A DNA stretch of 64,000 nt from Clostridia bacterium (GTDB lineage Bacteria > Bacillota > Clostridia > Christensenellales > Aristaeellaceae), in NCBI GenBank assembly GCA_017429265.1, contig JAFRPG010000071.1, positions 1 to 64,000 on the forward strand. The letters are read 5' to 3'. A program made the translations under genes and the position numbers. Within the stretch, counting starts at the first letter, position 1. Every line of letters begins with the position of its first letter. This document shows positions 32,748 through 42,158 of this stretch, piece by piece. The notes below the pieces were generated by a model. The model had not been told where the DNA came from, made no database searches, and saw nothing but the letters and a program-made list of their open reading frames with translations.

Positions 32748-33680
32748 ATGGGCATTCTGATCTTTGGCGCTGTCTTTGTGGATATCAAGGGGTATCCTCT
32801 GGCGAAATACATTCCGGGCGGGCGCAATGTCGGCCGCGTGATCCAGACGCACGGCGGCGTGAGCCGCAATGTCGCGGAGGACATCGCCAACGTTGAGCTG
32901 AGGCCCACGTTCGTCAGCGTTGTCGACGAGAGCGGCACCGGCGCGGACGTGATCGATAAGCTGCGCCGGCACAAGGTCAACACCGACTATATCATCCGGC
33001 GCCCGGACGGGATGGGCACGTGGCTGGCCGTATTCGACAACGGCGGGGACGTCATCGCCTCCATCTCCAAGCGCCCCGACCTCGGCGCGCTGCTCGAGGT
33101 CCTCGACCGGGACGGCGACCGCCTGGTCTCCGAGGCCGACAGCGTGGTGGTCGAGATCGACATCGAGGTGCCGCTGCTCAAGCGGATCTTTGCCCTTGCC
33201 GGGAAGCATCACAAGAACGTCTATGCCGTGGTCTCCAATATGTCCATCGCCATGGAGCGCCGCGACCTTCTCCAGCAGACGTCCTGCATCGTCTGCAACG
33301 CGCAGGAGGCCGGCATGCTCTTCTCCGAGGACTATTCCGATGTCCCGGCCGAGTCCCTGCAGCACCTGCTGGTAGACCGGCTGGTCCGGGCCGGGATCCC
33401 CCGCATGGTCGTCACCCTCGGCGAGGCCGGCGCGGTCTACGCCGAGATCGACGGCCTGAGCGGCTTCTGCCCCGCGCAGAAGGTGGACGTGATCGACACG
33501 ACGGGCGCCGGCGACGCCTTCTTCTCGGGCGTGACCATCGGCCTGACCTACGGAAAGTCCCTCGCGGAGGCCTGCGAGATCGGGACGCGCCTGGCGATCT
33601 CGGTCATCTCGACCAAGGAGAGCGTCTGCCCGCGCTTCCGCCCGGAGGAGTTCGGGCTCTCCGTGCCGTGGGAAGAATGA
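32748..33680 (+). CDS. PfkB-family carbohydrate or nucleoside kinase
   Basis: The protein (310 residues) is a ribokinase-fold kinase. The N-terminal motif GGVSRNVAEDIANVELRP near 38-55 is the PfkB signature 1 region and resembles that of pseudouridine kinases (GG-x-RN-x-AE). The catalytic C-terminal signature VIDTTGAGDAFFSGVTIGL near 247-265 has the GAGD anion hole and base Asp. It phosphorylates a sugar or nucleoside with ATP; the substrate is unknown. A PsuG pseudouridine glycosidase partner is not in the window. The operon continues with a second PfkB kinase 20 bases downstream. Confidence 0.85.
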   Translation: MGILIFGAVFVDIKGYPLAKYIPGGRNVGRVIQTHGGVSRNVAEDIANVELRPTFVSVVDESGTGADVIDKLRRHKVNTDYIIRRPDGMGTWLAVFDNGGDVIASISKRPDLGALLEVLDRDGDRLVSEADSVVVEIDIEVPLLKRIFALAGKHHKNVYAVVSNMSIAMERRDLLQQTSCIVCNAQEAGMLFSEDYSDVPAESLQHLLVDRLVRAGIPRMVVTLGEAGAVYAEIDGLSGFCPAQKVDVIDTTGAGDAFFSGVTIGLTYGKSLAEACEIGTRLAISVISTKESVCPRFRPEEFGLSVPWEE

Positions 33681-33700
33681 CCGTCCGGAGGTGAGGGAGG

Positions 33701-34591
33701 ATGCGCGCGCTGGTCTTCGGATCGATGAATCTCGACTATGTCTATGAGGTAGAGCATTTCGTGCGCCCGGGGGAGACGCTGGCCGCGCGCTCCCGCAGCG
33801 TGAAGCCCGGAGGGAAGGGCCTGAACCAGTCCGTCGCCCTGGCGCGGGCGGGTGCGGAAACCTCGCACGCGGGCTGTGTCGGCCGGGGCGGGGAACAGCT
33901 GCCCGCCCTGCTGAAAGAGAACGGTGTGGACACGTCGGACGTCGTGCCCGTTCCGGAAATCCAGGGCCACACGGTCATCCAGGTGAACCGGGACGGCGAG
34001 AACAGCATCCTGCTCTTCAGCGGCTCGAACACCTGCGTGACGGAGGAGCAGGCGGACCGGACCCTCAGCCGCTTCGGCCGGGGCGACTGGCTGCTCCTGC
34101 AGAACGAGATCAACCTCCTGCCCCTCATCACCGAAAAGGCCGCGGCGCGGGGCATGACCGTCGCGCTGAATCCGTCCCCGTATGACAGCCGGCTGGATCA
34201 GGTGGATTTCGGTCTGCTCTCGTGGCTCCTGGTCAACGAGATCGAGGCGGAGCAGATCACGGGCTCCGACGATCCGGACACCGTGTGGGAGCGGCTCCAT
34301 GCGAGGCATCCGCGGCTCTCCCTCCTGCTCACCCTGGGCGGCAGGGGAAGCATCGTATGGCGCACGGACGGCGCGCGGACCGAAAAGGTGACGCAGGCCG
34401 CCTTCCGTGTCCCGGTCGTCGATACGACGGCGGCGGGGGATACCTTCACCGGCTACTTTATCGCCGGCCTGATGGAGGGACTGCCGCTGAAGGACTGCAT
34501 GGCCCGGGCGAGCCGTGCGGCGGCGATCAGCGTCTCCCGGCCGGGCGCGGCGGACTCGATCCCGTGGCGCGCGGAGTTGGACGGACAATGA
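33701..34591 (+). CDS. Ribokinase-like PfkB-family kinase
   Basis: The protein (296 residues) resembles ribokinase: LVFGSMNLDYVYEVEHFVRPGETL near the N-terminus, KPGGKGLNQSVALARAGAE near 34-52 (the ribokinase GGKGxNQ motif), LLLQNEINLLPLI near 130, and the catalytic VDTTAAGDTFTGYFIAGL near 237-254, where AAGD replaces GAGD as in many ribokinases. It likely phosphorylates ribose or a related sugar at O5. The ribosome binding site is GGAGGTGAGGGAGG. It is the last gene of the two-gene operon. Confidence 0.87.
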   Translation: MRALVFGSMNLDYVYEVEHFVRPGETLAARSRSVKPGGKGLNQSVALARAGAETSHAGCVGRGGEQLPALLKENGVDTSDVVPVPEIQGHTVIQVNRDGENSILLFSGSNTCVTEEQADRTLSRFGRGDWLLLQNEINLLPLITEKAAARGMTVALNPSPYDSRLDQVDFGLLSWLLVNEIEAEQITGSDDPDTVWERLHARHPRLSLLLTLGGRGSIVWRTDGARTEKVTQAAFRVPVVDTTAAGDTFTGYFIAGLMEGLPLKDCMARASRAAAISVSRPGAADSIPWRAELDGQ

Positions 34592-34636
34592 AAAACACCC
34601 TGTCCGGGCGGAACAGGATGTCATGGGCATTTTGCG

Positions 34637-34660
34637 GCCATCCGGATCCGGATGGCTTTT
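34637..34660 (+). terminator. Terminator of the PfkB kinase operon
   Basis: A perfect 20-base inverted repeat (34637-34656) centred on GGATCC is followed by TTTT. An extra weaker hairpin with CACCCTGT/ACAGG lies upstream. Confidence 0.7.
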
Positions 34661-34668
34661 CGCATGGG

Positions 34669-35373
34669 TCACTTGATCAGGATACGGCCGCAGGTCTCGC
34701 ACTCGACGATCTCTTTTCCGGCGTCGATCTTGCGCAGGGCGGCACTGGGCTGGCTCGTGTTGCAGCCGCTGCACTGACCGTTGACCAGCCGCGCCATCGG
34801 CGGCGTGATCTGCCGCTTGACCGAATTGTAGACGGCCATCAGGTCATACGGGATCCCGACGGCCTTGGCGTCCGCGGCCTTGCGCAGGGCGGCATACTCC
34901 TGCTTGCGCTGCTCGCTCTCGGCGGTGTAGGTCTCCTTCATCTGGTCGAACTCGCGGCGGGCGCGCACCGTGGAGTTGCGGATGGTCGCGGAGCGCTGGC
35001 TGAAGTCCGTGGCATCCTTCTGGATGCGGCGGAGCTCCTGCTCGTAGGAGGAGAGGTTCCGGCGGCAGTGCTCGGCCTCGGCCAGCAGTTCCGCGGCGCT
35101 CTCCTCGTCTTTGGGCGGATTCGTCTCAAACGTATTCAGCAGGTTATCCAGCTGATCCTTCGCACGCGTGAGGGCGTCCTGGATGGCATCCTTGCGGTCC
35201 GCGTGGATCGCAACCTGTTCTTCGATCAGTTTATAGGATTTCTGCTGTTCAAGAATGTAATCGCGGGTCTTCTCCAGCTTCTGGCGAAGAGGGGAGGAGC
35301 GCAGTTCATTGTTGACGCGGTCAGCCTTCATGTCCTCCTTCATGTAGGACCAGAGCATTTCCATAGCTTCCAT
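34669..35373 (-). CDS. Coiled-coil protein with C-terminal zinc ribbon (C4-type, CT398-like)
   Basis: The protein (234 residues) is mostly a long antiparallel coiled coil (about 5-175, with heptads such as RQKLEKTRDYILEQQKSYKLIEEQV and EHCRRNLSSYEQELRRIQKD). The end is a zf-RING_7 zinc ribbon: CSGCN near 204-208 and CETCGRILI near 226-234. The family is widespread next to nif3 in Firmicutes and its function is unknown; a role in RNA or in DNA/sigma-factor biology has been suggested for relatives. The start is ATG, with AAGGAGG 11 bases upstream inside the preceding gene's end (53-bp overlap). Confidence 0.88.
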   Translation of the reverse strand: MEAMEMLWSYMKEDMKADRVNNELRSSPLRQKLEKTRDYILEQQKSYKLIEEQVAIHADRKDAIQDALTRAKDQLDNLLNTFETNPPKDEESAAELLAEAEHCRRNLSSYEQELRRIQKDATDFSQRSATIRNSTVRARREFDQMKETYTAESEQRKQEYAALRKAADAKAVGIPYDLMAVYNSVKRQITPPMARLVNGQCSGCNTSQPSAALRKIDAGKEIVECETCGRILIK

Positions 35374-36166
35374 CAGTCGGATAACCTCCTTCGTGCGCGC
35401 GGGGCAATGCGTAGCCGCCGCAGCGGGAACGTGTGATACGCACCTTCCATTGTACCGCATCCGCGGCCTTTTGTAAAGCGTCGGCAAGGGCAAAGATGCC
35501 GGGCTCCTCGGTCGCGAAATGCCCGGCTTCCAGACCGATCACGCCGGCGTCCGCCATCGCCAGGGCGTCGTGGTGCTTCATTTCGCCCGTGAGAAAGGCG
35601 TCCGCGCCGAGCGCGGCGGCGTCCTGCCAGTATTCGCTGCCGGCGCCGGTGCAGATGCCGAGCCTGCGCAGCGGATGATCCTGCGGGAACTGCCCGTAGA
35701 CCCGGACGGATGTGCGGAGCGTGCTTTCCAGGAACGCGGTCAGCCTGCCGGCTGTCATGCCGTCGGGCAGGTCGCCGACGCGCCACCAGGATTCCCCGGT
35801 CACGCCGGTCAGCCCGCAGAGGACGGCCAGGGTCTCGTTGGTACCGCCGGGGGCTGCGTCAAAGTTCGTGTGCGCGGCGATCAGGCCGATCCGGCTGCGG
35901 ATCATCCGGCACAGCAGCGCGCCCTCGTAGTCATCCTCGGTCAGATTCTTCCGGGCGCGGAACATCAGCGGGTGATGGGCGATGATCAGGTTGGCGCCCT
36001 CGGCTTCCGCCTCGTCGAGGACCCGCTGCGTTACGTCAAGGGCGAAATGGATCCCCGTGACCTCCTGATCGCGGCGGCCCGCGAGGAGGCCGGAATTGTC
36101 GAAGTCCGCCTGGGTATCGAAGGGCGCCAGGCGATCGATCATGTCGTATACGTCACGGATCTTCAT
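35321..36166 (-). CDS. Nif3-like dinuclear metal-centre protein (GTP cyclohydrolase 1 type 2-like)
   Basis: The protein (281 residues) is a Nif3/YqfO-type hydrolase fold. The N-terminal part shows LAPFDTQADFDNSGLLAG, LDVTQRVLDEAEAEGANLIIAHHPLMFR (the two His ligands near 62-63) and ALLCRMIRSRIGLIAAHTNFDAAPGG. The C-terminal half has the second metal-binding part in GVIGLEAGHFATEEPGI near 232-248. The function is unclear in bacteria. The start overlaps the trmK stop by 14 bp, as in many Firmicutes. The C-terminal 30 residues run into the next gene by 53 bp, an unusually long overlap. Confidence 0.88.
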   Translation of the reverse strand: MKIRDVYDMIDRLAPFDTQADFDNSGLLAGRRDQEVTGIHFALDVTQRVLDEAEAEGANLIIAHHPLMFRARKNLTEDDYEGALLCRMIRSRIGLIAAHTNFDAAPGGTNETLAVLCGLTGVTGESWWRVGDLPDGMTAGRLTAFLESTLRTSVRVYGQFPQDHPLRRLGICTGAGSEYWQDAAALGADAFLTGEMKHHDALAMADAGVIGLEAGHFATEEPGIFALADALQKAADAVQWKVRITRSRCGGYALPRAHEGGYPTDGSYGNALVLHEGGHEG

Positions 36167-36842
36167 GCAGCTTCCCCTTTGCCATGGTCAGATAGTAGTC
36201 CCGCATCCCGAGGACCTGGACGATCGCTTCCCGGTCCGGCGCGGCGGCCATCCGCAGCCCGTCGAGCCGCCGGTCCAGCGCCCGGAGACGGTGGCGGATG
36301 TAGGGCGCCAGCATGGGGGAGGCGGAGTCAAAGAGTTCCCGTCCGCACAGCTCCTCATAGGGCGTCAGGGACATGGCTCCCGGCTCGGCGCGCCAGACGA
36401 CATAGGCGTGTCCGTTGCACAGGCAGGGTTCCTCCCGGACAATGCGGTAGCCGATGCGGCACAGGCAGCGCCGGACTTCTACCTGCTCGGTGTGTGCGCA
36501 GAGCACCAGCGCGGCGCCGAGAAGTCTGTCACGGCCGGAAGTGAGGATCCCCGCGATCGTCCGCCCGCCCATCCCGGTCACGGAGATGCAGCCGCAGGCC
36601 TCGTCGAGGACCTGCAGACCGTCGCCGCAGCGCAGGGACACGCGATCGGCAAGGGAACGCTTTTCCACCTCCCGTGCGGCTCGAGAGAGAGCCTTTTCAC
36701 TGATGTCGGCCAGGATCATGCGCTCACAAACGCCCTGCTCCAGCAGATGGCAGGGGAGCAGGGCGTGATCGGTGCCGATGTCGGCGCCCAGGCTGCAGGG
36801 CGACCAGAGCGATGCCGCCAGGGCCAGTCTTTCGTCCAGCAT
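36153..36842 (-). CDS. trmK: tRNA (adenine(22)-N1)-methyltransferase
   Basis: The protein (229 residues) methylates A22 in the D arm of tRNAs. Seen are LDERLALAASLWSPCSLGADIGTDHALLPCHLL (SAM motif I, with the GTDHA loop typical of TrmK) near 2-33, AREVEKRSLADRVSLRCGDGLQVL (acidic SAM contact), ISVTGMGGRTIAGIL (NPP-like loop replaced by GMGG, the family signature) near 89-103 and the C-terminal helix region. It starts one base after the rpoD stop, an arrangement conserved in Clostridia and Bacilli. Confidence 0.94.
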   Translation of the reverse strand: MLDERLALAASLWSPCSLGADIGTDHALLPCHLLEQGVCERMILADISEKALSRAAREVEKRSLADRVSLRCGDGLQVLDEACGCISVTGMGGRTIAGILTSGRDRLLGAALVLCAHTEQVEVRRCLCRIGYRIVREEPCLCNGHAYVVWRAEPGAMSLTPYEELCGRELFDSASPMLAPYIRHRLRALDRRLDGLRMAAAPDREAIVQVLGMRDYYLTMAKGKLHEDP

Positions 36843-36843
36843 A

Positions 36844-38169
36844 TCAGCTGTGGAGGGCGCGAATCTGGCGGTTGGAGCGCAGCTTGCGCAGGGCTTTCGC
36901 CTCGATCTGCCGGATGCGTTCGCGGGTGACGTGGAACTTCTCGCCGACCTCCTCCAGCGTATAGGAGCGGCCCCCGTCCAGCCCGTAGCGCAGGATCAGG
37001 ACCTTCTTCTCGCGCTCGGTCAGGGTATCGAGCACGTCCATCAGCTGCTCGCGCTGGAGGGTATAGAAGGCGGCGTCGGCCGGGGCCGGGGCGGTCTCAT
37101 CGGGGATGAAGTCGCCGAGGTGGCTGTCCTCCTCCTCACCGATGGGGGTCTCCAGACTCACCGGATCCTGGGCGATCTTGATGATCTCCTGGACACGCTG
37201 CTCGGTCAGGTGCATGGCCTGGGCCAGTTCGGCAGTGGTGGGCTCGCGGCCGTACTCCTGCATCAGCTGACGGCTGGTGCGGATCAGGCGGTTGATGGTC
37301 TCCACCATGTGCACGGGGATGCGGATCGTCCGGGCCTGGTCGGCCAGCGCGCGGGTGATGGACTGGCGGATCCACCAGGTCGCATAGGTCGAGAACTTGA
37401 AGCCCTTCGTGTGGTCAAACTTGTCCGCCGCCTTGATCAGGCCCATGTTGCCCTCCTGGATCAGATCCAGGTAAAGCATGCCGCGGTTGTTGTAGTGGCC
37501 CGCGATGGAGACGACAAGGCGGAGATTGGCCTTGATCAGCTGGTCCTTGGCGGCGGCGCCGTCGGCCACCACGGCGGGCAGGGCGCGCAGCTCGGCCTGG
37601 GCCGCCTGACCGCTCTCCACGACCTTGCGGAGTTCCTCCTTCTCCTCCTCGGAGAGGGAGGACGCGGCTTCCTCGTCCTTCAGCCGGTCGCGGGCCGCGC
37701 GGGCCCTCGCGATGCGGTCGGCCAGCTCGCTGTCGGTGCCGTCCTTGTACTTGCGGAGGGTCTCCTGCGCGATGGTGCCGGCCTCGATGCGCTTGGCGAG
37801 GGAGACTTCCTCCTCGGCGGTGAGCAGCGGGATCTTGCCGATCTCCTTGAGGTACATGCGGATCGGGTCCGACATGTTGACCTCCTCGGCCGCGGCGGCG
37901 ATCTTGATCTCGGGCACGGCGGCGGAGAGCTTCGCCTCATCGTCGACGCTGATCTCGTCGCCGGATTCCTCGCCGTCCTGTTCGCTGTCGCTGACCACGC
38001 GCACGCCCATGGCCTCGAGCTTATCCAGCACAGTCTCCAGCTGGTCGGGTTCCATCTCCATATCCATCAGCTGGTTCATCACTTCGCCGTAAGTGACCGC
38101 GCCTTTGGTCTTGCTGATTTCGGCGAGCTCATTCAGGCGCTGGTCAAGGGTTTCAGGCGTATACGTCAC
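36844..38169 (-). CDS. rpoD: Housekeeping RNA polymerase sigma factor RpoD (sigma-A)
   Basis: The protein (441 residues) is the primary sigma factor. An N-terminal region 1.1 ([27 protein letters not shown]) and region 1.2 ([21 protein letters not shown]) lead to region 2 ([57 protein letters not shown]), region 3 and region 4.2 with the helix-turn-helix [30 protein letters not shown] non-conserved acidic insert of about 50 residues lies between regions 1.2 and 2. GTG is taken as the start because AAAGGAG is seven bases upstream; an in-frame ATG 33 bases further up has no ribosome binding site. The promoters found across the window fit its -35/-10 specificity. Confidence 0.96.
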   Translation of the reverse strand: MTYTPETLDQRLNELAEISKTKGAVTYGEVMNQLMDMEMEPDQLETVLDKLEAMGVRVVSDSEQDGEESGDEISVDDEAKLSAAVPEIKIAAAAEEVNMSDPIRMYLKEIGKIPLLTAEEEVSLAKRIEAGTIAQETLRKYKDGTDSELADRIARARAARDRLKDEEAASSLSEEEKEELRKVVESGQAAQAELRALPAVVADGAAAKDQLIKANLRLVVSIAGHYNNRGMLYLDLIQEGNMGLIKAADKFDHTKGFKFSTYATWWIRQSITRALADQARTIRIPVHMVETINRLIRTSRQLMQEYGREPTTAELAQAMHLTEQRVQEIIKIAQDPVSLETPIGEEEDSHLGDFIPDETAPAPADAAFYTLQREQLMDVLDTLTEREKKVLILRYGLDGGRSYTLEEVGEKFHVTRERIRQIEAKALRKLRSNRQIRALHS

Positions 38170-38201
38170 TGGGATTCTCCTTTCGGGGCGTTGGCAGGTC
38201 A

Positions 38202-39965
38202 TCATTTCAATTCGATCAGGGACTGGCCCAGAGCCAGGTATTCGGCCATGGCGCGTTCTTTTTCCGCGCCCTCCAGGTGGTTGATGTCCCGCTGGATCGC
38301 GTCGATGCGTTCCTCGATGCGGCTTCTGCGCAGGCGGGTCAGGCACTGCCGGGCCATCAGCAGCATTTCGTCGGTGTCGCGGCCCACCGGCAGCTGGAGC
38401 AGGCGGGAGACCCTCGCACGGTCGGCTTCGGTCTCCTGCGCTTCGATCAGGGCGGGCGCGCTGGCACCCTCTTTCAGGGCGACATAGAGACTATTCAACA
38501 GGGGATCCTCAAAATCCTTTTCTTCCGCGATATCTTTAGGCAATTGTCCCGTGGAAAATAAGCTGATCAGGGTCTCCTCGGCCCGCACGCGCTCCGGATT
38601 CTGCCCAGGAGGCGTCTGACGCTCCTCATAGCGATGGCTGCGTTGGGGGAGGGTCGGCTTCTGCACCGGTGCGGAGCGTCCGATCTGCTCCAGCAGCACC
38701 TCCCGGCTGAAGCCGGTCTGCACGGTCAGCCGCTGGAGCTGCGCTTCGAGATCGACCGGTTCCAGGTCCCGGAGGATCGGCGCGCAGGCCTTGGCATATT
38801 CGATGCGTCCGTCCTGCGCGGACAGATCGAAGCTGTCGGCGAGGCGGCGGATCCGGTAGGCTTCCGGCAGGAGGACGGGCAGATGCTCGAAGGCCTCGGG
38901 CCCGTCCCGCCGGATGAACTCGTCCGGGTCGAGCCCGTCCGGGAAATCGAGGACCCGGGCCGGGATGTTCTCGGCGGCGAGGATGTCGAGGCCGCGGAGG
39001 ATCGCGTGCTGGCCGGCGCTGTCACCGTCGTAGGCCAGATACACCTTCGGGGCGAAGCGCTTCAGCAGCCGCGCCTGCTCCGGCGTCAGGGCCGTGCCGA
39101 GGGTCGCGCAGACGCCGCGGACGCCGAACTGGGTCAGGGCCACGACGTCCATATAGCCTTCGACGAGGATCACGCGTTCCAGCCCGCGCTCTTTGCGCAG
39201 GAGGTTGGCGGCGTAGACCCCGAGGCGCTTGTTGAACACGGGGGTGTCGCTGGTGTTGAGATACTTGGGCTGACGCCCGTCCATACAGCGGCCGCCGAAG
39301 GCCAGCACGTTCCCGTACTGGTCGATGATCGGATAGATGACGCGCTGGCGGAACATGTCGCGGACGCGCCGCGGCTTTCCGTCGTGCGCCTCATCGACGA
39401 CGCACAGGCCGGCGAGGCGGAGCTCCTCCTCCGTGAAGTCCTTCAGGCGGAGCGTCTGATACAGCTGGTCCCAGGAGGACGTGGCGGCACCGAGGCCGAA
39501 TTTGCGGATCGCGGCGTCGGACACTCCGCGCTTGCGCAGGTATTCGAGCATGGGCGCGCCGGCATCGGTGAAGAGCTGCTCGTGGAAGATGCGGGCGGCC
39601 TCGCGGTTCAGCGCCAGCAGCCGGTTCCGCTGCTCCCGGCGCTGCTCATAGTTCGGGTCCTCGCGCATCTCGGGCAGCGTCATGTGCACGCGCTCGGCCA
39701 GGAGGGCGACGGCTTCCTGGTAGGAGAGGCGCTCGATGTCCATGATGAACTGGATCACGCTGCCGCCGGCCTTGCAGCCGAAGCAGTAGTACATCTGCTT
39801 TTCGGGGCTGACGGAGAAGGAGGCGGTTTTCTCACCGTGGAATGGGCACAGACCCCAGTAATTGCGGCCGTTCTTCTTGAGCGGGACATAGGCGGAGACG
39901 GTCTGCACGATGTCTGCGCGGGCGCGGAGCTCGTCGAGCCACGCCGCCGGATAGCGTCCGGCCAA
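38202..39965 (-). CDS. dnaG: DNA primase
   Basis: The protein (587 residues) makes RNA primers for replication. An N-terminal CHC2 zinc-binding domain ([30 protein letters not shown] near 38-67) is followed by the TOPRIM/polymerase core ([12 protein letters not shown] near 262 with the catalytic [21 protein letters not shown] near 310) and a C-terminal helicase-binding region. The start is TTG, with AAGGAGGTGA eight bases upstream and no ATG or GTG in frame near it. It is followed at 32 bases by rpoD. Confidence 0.96.
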   Translation of the reverse strand: MAGRYPAAWLDELRARADIVQTVSAYVPLKKNGRNYWGLCPFHGEKTASFSVSPEKQMYYCFGCKAGGSVIQFIMDIERLSYQEAVALLAERVHMTLPEMREDPNYEQRREQRNRLLALNREAARIFHEQLFTDAGAPMLEYLRKRGVSDAAIRKFGLGAATSSWDQLYQTLRLKDFTEEELRLAGLCVVDEAHDGKPRRVRDMFRQRVIYPIIDQYGNVLAFGGRCMDGRQPKYLNTSDTPVFNKRLGVYAANLLRKERGLERVILVEGYMDVVALTQFGVRGVCATLGTALTPEQARLLKRFAPKVYLAYDGDSAGQHAILRGLDILAAENIPARVLDFPDGLDPDEFIRRDGPEAFEHLPVLLPEAYRIRRLADSFDLSAQDGRIEYAKACAPILRDLEPVDLEAQLQRLTVQTGFSREVLLEQIGRSAPVQKPTLPQRSHRYEERQTPPGQNPERVRAEETLISLFSTGQLPKDIAEEKDFEDPLLNSLYVALKEGASAPALIEAQETEADRARVSRLLQLPVGRDTDEMLLMARQCLTRLRRSRIEERIDAIQRDINHLEGAEKERAMAEYLALGQSLIELK

Positions 39966-39994
39966 GACACGTCACCTCCTTGATGGTTTTCCTC

Positions 39995-40999
39995 TCAGCC
40001 GCCGGTGAATCCGGCGGGGATGAACAGCTGCTGGAACAGCCGGATGGCATAGCGGTCTGTCATGCCGGAGAGATAGTCGGCGACGCCGCGCTGGGTGCCC
40101 TCCCGGTAGCTGATGACCATGTAATCCTCGGGCATTTCGCCGGGATGATTGCAGAAGTATTCGAAGAGGGTGTGCACCACATGGTCGCAGCGCCGCTCCT
40201 CCAGGGCCCGCCAGCTGTCGCGGTAGACCTTGTCGAACATGAACTCCCGCAGGCCGTCCATCGCGGACTGGACCAGGGGACTCATCTGCAGCAGATCACC
40301 CTCCTGCGAATTCTCCACGATGTCGCAGATCATGGTGTTGATGCGCTCCGCGTGCGTCCTGCCGAGGATGCGCAGACAGTCGGCCGGGAGCTCGAAGGGC
40401 TGGAGGATCCCGCCGCGCAGGGCGTCGTCAAGGTCGTGGTTCAGGTAGGCGATGCGGTCGGCCCGGCGGACGCACTGGCCTTCCAGCGTGAACGGGAAGC
40501 CCGCGCCGGAGTGGTGCACGATGCCGTCGCGGACCTCCTCGGTCAGGTTCAGGCCCTGACCGCCGTTTTCCAGGAGATCCACCACGCGCAGGCTCTGTTC
40601 GTTGTGGCGGAAGCCGTCCGCGAGGAGCTCGTCGAGAGACTGCTCCCCGATGTGCCCGAAGGGCGTGTGCCCCAGGTCGTGCCCGAGAGCGATGGCCTCG
40701 GTGAGATCCTCATTGAGGGAGAGCGAACGCGCGATCGTGCGGGCAACCTGTGCCACCTCAAGGGTGTGGGTGAGGCGCGTCCGGAAGTGATCGCCCTCCG
40801 GCGCGATGTACACCTGGGTCTTCCCCTGCAGGCGGCGGAACGCCTTGGAGTGAATGATGCGGTCCCGGTCCCGCTGGAAGCAGGTGCGGGTAGGGCATGG
40901 CTCCTCGCGGCGCGCTCTTCCGCGGCTGGCGGAAGCGAGACAGGCGCGATCGGACAGCCAGGCGGCTTCCCGCTCCTCGGTACGCTCGCGGATCGTCAT
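39995..40999 (-). CDS. dgt: dGTP triphosphohydrolase-like HD-domain protein
   Basis: The protein (334 residues) is an HD-domain dNTPase. The metal-binding residues are HTLEVAQVARTIARSLSLNEDLTEAIALGHDLGHTPFGH near 77-115 (H...HD), then D-related residues in DRIAYLNHDLDD near 180. The N-terminal RDRDRIIHSKAFRRLQGKTQVY is the Dgt family signature. It would cleave dGTP to deoxyguanosine and tripolyphosphate, keeping nucleotide pools balanced. It lies 30 bases upstream of dnaG on the same strand. The start is ATG with GGAGG seven bases upstream. Confidence 0.92.
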   Translation of the reverse strand: MTIRERTEEREAAWLSDRACLASASRGRARREEPCPTRTCFQRDRDRIIHSKAFRRLQGKTQVYIAPEGDHFRTRLTHTLEVAQVARTIARSLSLNEDLTEAIALGHDLGHTPFGHIGEQSLDELLADGFRHNEQSLRVVDLLENGGQGLNLTEEVRDGIVHHSGAGFPFTLEGQCVRRADRIAYLNHDLDDALRGGILQPFELPADCLRILGRTHAERINTMICDIVENSQEGDLLQMSPLVQSAMDGLREFMFDKVYRDSWRALEERRCDHVVHTLFEYFCNHPGEMPEDYMVISYREGTQRGVADYLSGMTDRYAIRLFQQLFIPAGFTGG

Positions 41000-41118
41000 A
41001 TGGGCACCTCCACGCTCACTTTGCAAGGAACAATTAGACAAAAGCGCGCAAAATCCTCTTTTCTCGCGTTTTTTCTTTTTCTCTGCCCGGATCCGGGCGG
41101 ACGAGCGGCTTTCGCACG

Positions 41119-41148
41119 AAAAAAACGCGGGTGCCGTAGCATCCGCGT
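41119..41148 (-). terminator. Terminator of the ROK/hprK/HAD operon
   Basis: On the minus strand ACGCGG-A-TGC pairs with GCA-C-CCGCGT around a TACG tetraloop, and a run of seven T residues follows (41125-41119). It lies about 20 bases past the ROK stop. Confidence 0.85.
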
Positions 41149-41169
41149 ATGCCGTGAATCCCGGTGAAA

Positions 41170-42117
41170 TCACTGGAGCATGGCCGCACCGATGATGCCG
41201 GCGTCCGTGCCGAGACGGGCCAGCTCGATGCGGGGCAGGGGGAAGGCATCCTTGAAGAGAGCGTACTTCGGGACCTCGGCGCGCACCGCGTCAAGCAGGA
41301 AGTCGCCCGCCTTGCTCACGCCGCCGCCGAGGACGAACATCTCGGGGTCCAGGATGGCGGTGATCGTGTTGATGGCCTGGGAGAGATAGATCACATAGCG
41401 GCGGAAGACCTTCTCACCGAGGGGGTCGCCCTGCCTGGCCGCGTCGAAGACCATGCGCGCGTTGATTTTGGAGGCATCGCCGCCGCAGCTCTCCCGGATC
41501 AGGCTGTCGGGATAAAAGTCAAGCCGCTCCCTTGCCATGCGGATGATGGCGGTGGCGCTGCAGTATCTTTCAAGGCAGCCGCGGTTGCCGCAGGTGCAGG
41601 GCTCGCCGTCGAGCTCAAGGGTCATGTGGCCGATCTCGCTGCCGATGCCGTGCGCGCCGCTCCACACCTTGCCGCCGATGACGATGCCGCCGCCGACGCC
41701 GGTGCCCAGCGTGATGAAGACGCTGGAGGAGGTGCCCGCGCTGACGCCCGCTACGCTCTCGGCCAGGCCGGCCACCGTGGCGTCGTTGTCGATGCAGATC
41801 GGCTTGCCGGGGAAGTGCTTGCCCATCTCCTCGCGGAAGGGAACGTGGTGCCAGCCGAGATTGGTGCACAGCGGGATCACGCCGGTGCGCTGATCCGCCA
41901 CGCCGGGCACGCCCGCGCCGACGCTCCTGAGGTCATCGAGCGTATGCCCGCTGCGCTTCAGGGTGTCCAGCGCGCACTCCGCCATCTGGGTGATCTGCTC
42001 GGAAAAGGGGAGGTCCGTGCGGGTCACCACGGCACCCTTTTCCAGGATCTCGCCTTTGTCGCTGACGACGCCCATCTGGATCCCGGTGCCGCCAACATCC
42101 ATGCCAATGCGTACCAT
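41170..42117 (-). CDS. glk: ROK-family glucokinase
   Basis: The protein (315 residues) is a ROK-fold sugar kinase that makes glucose-6-phosphate from glucose and ATP. The N-terminal phosphate-binding loop is GMDVGGTGIQMGVV near 5-18. ICIDNDATVAGLAE near 112 has the catalytic Asp. GTGVGGGIVIGGKVWSGAHGIGSEIGHMTL near 139-168 is the ROK signature 1, and CTCGNRGCLERYCS near 175-188 holds the zinc Cys cluster. The start is ATG with AAGGAGG eight bases upstream. It follows hprK on one operon, so sugar phosphorylation and catabolite signalling are linked. Confidence 0.92.
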   Translation of the reverse strand: MVRIGMDVGGTGIQMGVVSDKGEILEKGAVVTRTDLPFSEQITQMAECALDTLKRSGHTLDDLRSVGAGVPGVADQRTGVIPLCTNLGWHHVPFREEMGKHFPGKPICIDNDATVAGLAESVAGVSAGTSSSVFITLGTGVGGGIVIGGKVWSGAHGIGSEIGHMTLELDGEPCTCGNRGCLERYCSATAIIRMARERLDFYPDSLIRESCGGDASKINARMVFDAARQGDPLGEKVFRRYVIYLSQAINTITAILDPEMFVLGGGVSKAGDFLLDAVRAEVPKYALFKDAFPLPRIELARLGTDAGIIGAAMLQ

Positions 42118-42158
42118 GTCAGGTTCCTCCTTCATATATCGTTGTTTGCTTTGATTGT

